Position numbers and translations under genes: made by a program
Notes under the pieces: model-generated
Databases searched by the model: none
Told to the model about the DNA's origin: nothing
Seen by the model: only the letters and a program-made list of their open reading frames with translations
Shown here: in pieces, positions 6,710-10,120 of the stretch
How the letters are laid out: every line of letters starts with the position of its first letter
Position numbering within the stretch: the first letter of the stretch is position 1
From: Streptosporangiaceae bacterium
GTDB taxonomy: Bacteria > Actinomycetota > Actinomycetes > Streptosporangiales > Streptosporangiaceae
Direction: 5' to 3'
Assembly: GCA_030045215.1 (NCBI GenBank)
Contig: JASIBJ010000825.1
Coordinates: 1-10,120, forward strand
Length of the DNA: 10,120 nt

Positions 6710-7582
6710 CTATATGACCGGCGGCCGGCCGGCTCGCGTCATCCGCCAGATGGTCCGCATTGAGATCGGCCGGCGCTGGCCGGGGTCGACTCGCCAGCCC
6801 TCGGCGAAGCCGCGCAACCACGCCTTCAGGGCGCCTGGCTTGCGGCCCTCCCGGATCACGGTCAGGACCGTCCAGTCCGCCAGGTACGGCACCGCCAGCG
6901 GCCAGGGCAGGTTGCGCCTGGCCAGAAGCACCCGGTTGCGGCCGTCGTAGCGGTACCAGATGTCGTGCCGCGCGTTCGATACCGGCGGGTGGCACATCCG
7001 GGCGTCGGCGTCGTACTCGAGCGTGTAGCCGCGCTCGATCAGCTGCCAGGCCAGGTCGGTCTCCTCGTGGGCGAAGAAGAAGTCCGCAGGCAGCCCGCCT
7101 GCCTCCAGGTAGGCCGACCTCCTGGCGGCGAAGCCTGCGCCGACAAACGTTGTCACCGGCGAGGAACGGTCCCGGTCGCCTGCTCGCAGCCGTGGCACGT
7201 GATGCCGCACGCCCGTCCCGCCGGTCGGGTCGACGATGTGAAAGGCCAGCACGGCGAGGCGCGGATCGGCGGCGAACCGCTCCGCCACGTGGTCGGCGAG
7301 CCCGGGGTCGGTGAACCAGCCGTCGTCGTCCAGGAACAGGACGACGTCGCCGGTGCTGGCCTCGACGCCCGCGTTGCGGCCACCGGCGACCCCGAGGTTT
7401 TCCGGCAGGCGCACGGTTGTCACGTCGGACGGCACCGGCGGGACATCGACTCCGTTCCCCACCAGAACAAGCTGCAGACCCTGCTCGCGCATCTCCTGTG
7501 TGCTCGCGATCGCGCGCTCAAGCTCAGCAGGCCTGGTGCCCATCGTGATGATGACGCACGACACCTTCATGACGGTGCTCAC
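6710..7582 (-). CDS. family 2 glycosyltransferase
   Basis: GT-A fold glycosyltransferase, 290 residues from the GTG at 7582 or 286 from the ATG at 7570. The nucleotide-binding start is VSCVIITMGTRPAELERAI (7-25), followed by ENLGVAGGRNAG (61-72), the metal-binding DDD at 85-87 in VLFLDDDGWF, and HEETDLAWQL (172-181), which holds the probable catalytic acidic pair. These features resemble rhamnosyltransferase-type GT2 enzymes. No membrane helix is evident apart from a moderately hydrophobic stretch near 228-243. The GTG at 7582 overlaps the TGA of the upstream phosphatidyltransferase gene as GTGA, suggesting translational coupling; neither start has a clear Shine-Dalgarno. Donor and acceptor are unknown. 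Given its partner, a lipid headgroup or polar-lipid acceptor is a reasonable inference. It converges on hutH with a 31-base gap that holds no clear terminator. Confidence 0.88.
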   Translation of the reverse strand: MSTVMKVSCVIITMGTRPAELERAIASTQEMREQGLQLVLVGNGVDVPPVPSDVTTVRLPENLGVAGGRNAGVEASTGDVVLFLDDDGWFTDPGLADHVAERFAADPRLAVLAFHIVDPTGGTGVRHHVPRLRAGDRDRSSPVTTFVGAGFAARRSAYLEAGGLPADFFFAHEETDLAWQLIERGYTLEYDADARMCHPPVSNARHDIWYRYDGRNRVLLARRNLPWPLAVPYLADWTVLTVIREGRKPGALKAWLRGFAEGWRVDPGQRRPISMRTIWRMTRAGRPPVI

Positions 7583-8355
7583 GAGGACAGGCGCCGGGAC
7601 GCGATGATCGCGACCAGGTGCGCGACAACCATCAGCGCGGCCACGATCAGGCAAGCGACCAGCACGATCCGCGTGGCTAGCAGCCCGCCGCGGATCGCGT
7701 CCACGATCGCTGCGATCAGGACCAGCACCGACAACTCGATGGCCTGGATGATCCTGTGCACTTTCAGGACGCTGGCGGCGCGGCGGGCGCGGGCCAGGCC
7801 GGCGTTGCTCGGCTGCAGCGCCGCGTCGTCGTGCCCGCCGGTGAGCCCGGCCGACGCCCTGGCCACGACCACGTTGTCGGTCTCCGCCTTCACCAGCATC
7901 GCCAGCAGCGCGGCGGCGAGCCCGGCGGTGACGTACTTGCCCGAGATGGTCAGGTGGCCCTGGGCGCGGAAACCGAGCCCGACGATCAGCGCCGCGTCGC
8001 AGAGGTAGTGACCGACGCGGTCGAGGTAGACGCCGCGGACCGAGGTCCGCTTGGTCAGCCGGGCCAGCTCGCCGTCGGCGCAGTCGAACAGCAGTCCGGC
8101 CTGCACGAGGACCACCGCGATGATGGCGGTGGCCAGGCCGCCGAACGCGACGACCACCCCGGCTGCCACCCCGCACACGATGAACGCGGTCGTGACCGCA
8201 TTCGGTGACCACCCGAGCCGGGCGAAGACCCAGGTCGCCCTGGGGGACAGCTTGCGCATGTAGAGGCGCCCGAACAGGTGCTCGTCGTTCACCCGCTCGA
8301 CCACCCAGCGCGGCTGGCCCTCCGCCTTCACCTCGCCCAACGTCGGCCGGGGCAT
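7579..8355 (-). CDS. CDP-alcohol phosphatidyltransferase family protein
   Basis: Integral membrane enzyme (258 residues) expected to transfer a phospho-alcohol from a CDP-activated donor to an alcohol acceptor with CMP release. The family motif begins at residue 91: D91-x2-D94-G95-x2-A98-R99-x8-G108-x3-D112-x3-H116. The first three aspartates are intact, but the fourth, the proposed general base, is His116 (LDRVGHYLCD). Hydrophobic segments lie at about 53-71, 74-90, 118-130, 143-156, 207-223 and 226-250, consistent with six helices. A soluble N-terminal stretch (1-45) precedes them. The ATG at 8355 follows GGAGGAGC closely. Substrates cannot be named; phosphatidylglycerol-phosphate, phosphatidylinositol-phosphate or a related headgroup are family possibilities. 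It is coupled to the downstream glycosyltransferase by a 4-base overlap. Confidence 0.87.
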   Translation of the reverse strand: MPRPTLGEVKAEGQPRWVVERVNDEHLFGRLYMRKLSPRATWVFARLGWSPNAVTTAFIVCGVAAGVVVAFGGLATAIIAVVLVQAGLLFDCADGELARLTKRTSVRGVYLDRVGHYLCDAALIVGLGFRAQGHLTISGKYVTAGLAAALLAMLVKAETDNVVVARASAGLTGGHDDAALQPSNAGLARARRAASVLKVHRIIQAIELSVLVLIAAIVDAIRGGLLATRIVLVACLIVAALMVVAHLVAIIASRRLSS

Positions 8356-8486
8356 GCTCCTCCGCTCGGGTTGACCGGTTGTATGGGGAACATGGTAGGG
8401 CGCGCCCGGAGTTGTCCTGGCCCGGCCGCCGACCGCCGGCCGTAGCGGGCAACCGGGGCCGTCCGGACGCGGTCAGCGCAGCCTGG
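8356..8486 (-). promoter_or_regulatory. intergenic region with a weak candidate promoter for the phosphatidyltransferase-glycosyltransferase pair
   Basis: This is the 131-base gap after panB. On the minus strand TACCAT (complement of 8392-8397) fits TAnnnT, and AGGACA about 15 bases upstream is a poor -35. If used, the leader would be about 30 bases and would carry GGAGGAG. No strong hairpin with a U-tract follows panB, so read-through from panB is also possible. Confidence 0.25.
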
Positions 8487-9314
8487 TCAGGCGTAGCTGT
8501 GCGCCTGGTCCGGGTAGCTGCCGTCGGCGACCTCGCCGACGTACCGGGTGGCCGCCGCCAGCAGGTCGCCGTGGAGGTCCGCGTACTGCTTGACGAACCG
8601 CGGGAGCCGACCCGAGGTAAGCCCGGCCATATCCTGCCAGACCAGGATCTGGGCGTCGCAGCACGGGCCTGCACCGATCCCGACGGTGGGGATCCGGAGC
8701 GCGTTCGAGACCCGGCCGCCCAGTTCGGCCGGGACCGACTCCAGCACGACCGCGAACGCGCCGGCCCGCTCGAGCGCCCGGGCATCGGCCAGCAGTTCCG
8801 CGCCGGCGTCGCCGCGGCCCTGGACGCGGCGCATCCCGCCGAGGACGTTCACGCTCTGCGGGGTCAAGCCGAGGTGGCCCATCACCGGGATGCCCGCCGC
8901 AGTCAGGACCCGGACCTGCGGCAGCACCCGGCGGCCGCCTTCCAGCTTGACGGCCTGCGCGCCGCCTTCCTTCAGGTGCCGCACCGCGTTGGCGAGCGCG
9001 ACCTCTGGCCCGGCCTGATAGGCGCCGAACGGCAGGTCGGCGACCACCAGCGCCGTGCGGGTTCCCGCGACGACGGCCCGCACCATCGTGATGAGCTCGT
9101 CCATGGTGACCGGGAGGGTGCTGTCGTGGCCGAGCACCAGTTCGGCGCTGGTGTCCCCGACCAGCAAAGCCCGGACTCCGGCCCGCTCGAATATCCCCGC
9201 CGTGAGAACGTCGTAGCTGGTGAGCATCGACCATCGCTCACCCCGGTCGGTGGCCGCCTGCAGGTCACTGATCGTGATGCGCCGGTCGTCCGGCCATGCT
9301 CCTGGTGTGTACAT
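8487..9314 (-). CDS. panB: 3-methyl-2-oxobutanoate hydroxymethyltransferase
   Basis: Cytosolic enzyme that adds a hydroxymethyl group from 5,10-methylenetetrahydrofolate to 2-oxoisovalerate, giving ketopantoate, the first committed step toward pantothenate and CoA. The 275 residues cover the whole TIM-barrel family: ITISDLQ at the start, the metal-binding D54 in LLVGDTSAELVLGHDSTLPVT, D93 in ADLPFGAY, E125 in AVKLEGG, PVMGHLGLTPQSV (143-155), the catalytic base E192 in LESVP, and IPTVGIGAGPCCDAQILV (208-225). The ATG at 9314 is chosen because AGGAAGG lies 7 bases upstream; the frame opens earlier, with a GTG at 9371, but the extra 19 residues are not family-like. It lies 107 bases after the aldehyde dehydrogenase gene with a hairpin between them. 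panC and panD are not in the window. Confidence 0.96.
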   Translation of the reverse strand: MYTPGAWPDDRRITISDLQAATDRGERWSMLTSYDVLTAGIFERAGVRALLVGDTSAELVLGHDSTLPVTMDELITMVRAVVAGTRTALVVADLPFGAYQAGPEVALANAVRHLKEGGAQAVKLEGGRRVLPQVRVLTAAGIPVMGHLGLTPQSVNVLGGMRRVQGRGDAGAELLADARALERAGAFAVVLESVPAELGGRVSNALRIPTVGIGAGPCCDAQILVWQDMAGLTSGRLPRFVKQYADLHGDLLAAATRYVGEVADGSYPDQAHSYA

Positions 9315-9379
9315 CGGCTTGCCTTCCTGGTCGCCACCACGGTGGTTGACGCCAGGTCGATCCTGCCGCACGACGAGGT

Positions 9380-9410
9380 ACGGCCGGGTCGACGCCGGCC
9401 GCCCGGCCGT
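9380..9410. terminator. inverted repeat between the aldehyde dehydrogenase gene and panB, candidate terminator
   Basis: ACGGCCGGG (9380-9388) and CCCGGCCGT (9402-9410) form a perfect 9-bp GC-rich stem with a 13-base loop, starting 12 bases past the aldehyde dehydrogenase stop. On the minus strand no U-run follows, so it is at best a U-less terminator of the kind seen in actinomycetes. On the plus strand CTCTTTG follows. Confidence 0.45.
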
Positions 9411-9421
9411 CTCTTTGTCAG

Positions 9422-10120
9422 TTACAGCAGCGTCGTGACCGCCTTGACCTCGGTGTAGTTCTTCAGGACCTCATGGCCCATCTCGCGGCCCCAGCCGGAC
9501 TGCTTGTAGCCGCCGAAGGGCAGCGAGGCGTCGAACACGTTGTAGCAGTTGATCCAGACGGTTCCCGCGCGCAGCTTCTTGGCCAGGGCGTGCGCCTTAG
9601 AGATGTCGCGGGTCCAGATGCCGGCTCCGAGGCCATAGGGCGTGTCGTTCGCCTGCGCGGCGATCTCGTCGAGGCTGTCGAACTTCTCCGCGACCACGAC
9701 CGGGCCGAAGATCTCCTCGCGGACAACCTTCATGTCAGGCCGCGTGTTGGTGAGCACTGTCGGCTCGACGAAGTATCCGCGCTCCCCGTACCGGCCGCCG
9801 CCGGTCAGCGCCGTAGCACCGTCCGCCCGGCCGGATTCGAGGTACCCGGTCACCCGGCGGAACTGCTCGTCAGAGACAAGCGGGCCCATCTGGGTGGTGG
9901 GGTCGAGCCCGGACCCGAGCTTGATCGACTTGGCGATCTCGGCCACGCCGTCGACGACCTGGTCGAACTTGCCCGCCTGCACAAAGAGCCGGGAGCCAGC
10001 CACGCAGCACTGGCCGTGGTTGAAGAAGATGGCGTTCGCGGCGCCCTCGACCGCGCTGTCCTCGGCGTCGTCGAACACGATGTTCGGGCTCTTACCGCCG
10101 AGCTCGAGCGTGAGCTTCTT
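9422..10120 (-). CDS. NAD(P)-dependent aldehyde dehydrogenase, C-terminal 232 residues (5' end off the window)
   Basis: Oxidises an aldehyde to the carboxylic acid. The visible fragment starts inside the frame at KKLTLELGGKSPN and runs to a normal C-terminus. The catalytic general base is E6 of the fragment (LELGG) and the nucleophile is C39 in FFNHGQCCVAGSR. Further family marks are MGPLVS (103-108), the EEIFGPVV segment (140-147), the GLGAGIWTRD loop, AGTVWINCYN (187-196), and PFGGYKQSGWGREMG (203-217). The ending YTEVKAVTTLL is typical of class 1/2 (ALDH2-like) and betaine-aldehyde-type enzymes. The substrate cannot be fixed from this half, because the coenzyme-specificity region lies outside the window. 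The frame is open to the edge, so ATG or GTG codons inside it are not real starts. Its relation to panB is probably adjacency only. Confidence 0.94.
   Translation of the reverse strand, partial: KKLTLELGGKSPNIVFDDAEDSAVEGAANAIFFNHGQCCVAGSRLFVQAGKFDQVVDGVAEIAKSIKLGSGLDPTTQMGPLVSDEQFRRVTGYLESGRADGATALTGGGRYGERGYFVEPTVLTNTRPDMKVVREEIFGPVVVAEKFDSLDEIAAQANDTPYGLGAGIWTRDISKAHALAKKLRAGTVWINCYNVFDASLPFGGYKQSGWGREMGHEVLKNYTEVKAVTTLL

Noticed and set aside
7583..8785. Long N-terminal extension of the glycosyltransferase frame back to 8785
   Set aside because: The extension is an out-of-frame reading of panB and the phosphatidyltransferase gene; the GT2 domain begins at VSCVIITMG right after the 7582 or 7570 start.
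9334..9346. Short palindrome ACCACGGTGGT (9336-9346) upstream of panB as an operator
   Set aside because: Only 5-bp arms, no match to an operator I know and no promoter hexamers placed around it; chance is likely in this base composition.
8205..9458. 417-codon plus-strand open frame opposite panB and the end of the phosphatidyltransferase gene
   Set aside because: Low-complexity Arg/Pro/Ala/Gly composition and no family resemblance; it is the complement of genuine, fully recognisable panB coding sequence, as expected in GC-rich DNA.
1..10120. Mobile element, CRISPR, toxin-antitoxin, phage-defence or retron-like system
   Set aside because: No transposase, integrase, terminal repeats, direct-repeat array, reverse transcriptase or toxin-like small gene pair is seen; nearly all DNA is accounted for by housekeeping and common accessory genes.

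Overview
The window is GC-rich (roughly two thirds by eye) and densely coding, with GTG and TTG starts beside ATG starts, 4-base stop/start overlaps and third-position GC. Protein families (a Streptomyces-type histidine ammonia-lyase, a kumamolisin-like S53 peptidase, actinobacterial DUF218 and CDP-alcohol phosphotransferase types) point to a soil-living actinomycete chromosome. I see no rRNA, tRNA, CRISPR array, insertion sequence, phage gene or integrase. This reads as an ordinary chromosomal segment with a few regulatory points of interest, not as a new defence or mobile system.

Layout, left to right. (1) Positions 1-2080, minus strand: a probable operon read universal stress protein -> small zinc-ribbon protein -> S53 (sedolisin/kumamolisin) peptidase, the last running off the left edge before its catalytic serine. 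(2) 2172-2999 minus and 3056-3643 plus: a class I SAM methyltransferase and a membrane-anchored DUF218 (SanA/ElyC/YdcF-like) protein, divergent across 56 bases with candidate promoters so close to both starts that both mRNAs may be leaderless. (3) 3647-4813 minus: a NicO/HoxN-family nickel/cobalt permease, convergent with DUF218. Its promoter region holds TTGCAT-N5-TTGCAA, a good match to the Streptomyces Nur (nickel-responsive Fur-family) box. (4) 5122-6678 plus: histidine ammonia-lyase HutH, divergent from the permease, preceded by a 38-codon open frame with a strong Shine-Dalgarno that overlaps the hutH start. (5) 6710-10120, minus strand: the 3' part of an aldehyde dehydrogenase gene, then panB (ketopantoate hydroxymethyltransferase), then a CDP-alcohol phosphatidyltransferase and a family 2 glycosyltransferase coupled by a GTGA overlap.

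Functional links. The clearest is nickel uptake under probable Nur control, with HutH sharing the same intergenic region. The phosphatidyltransferase/glycosyltransferase pair probably makes or decorates a phospholipid or polar-lipid headgroup. PanB is the first committed step to pantothenate/CoA, and panC or panD are not in view. The stress-protein operon may respond to dormancy, hypoxia or acid, but its promoter region shows no recognised operator.
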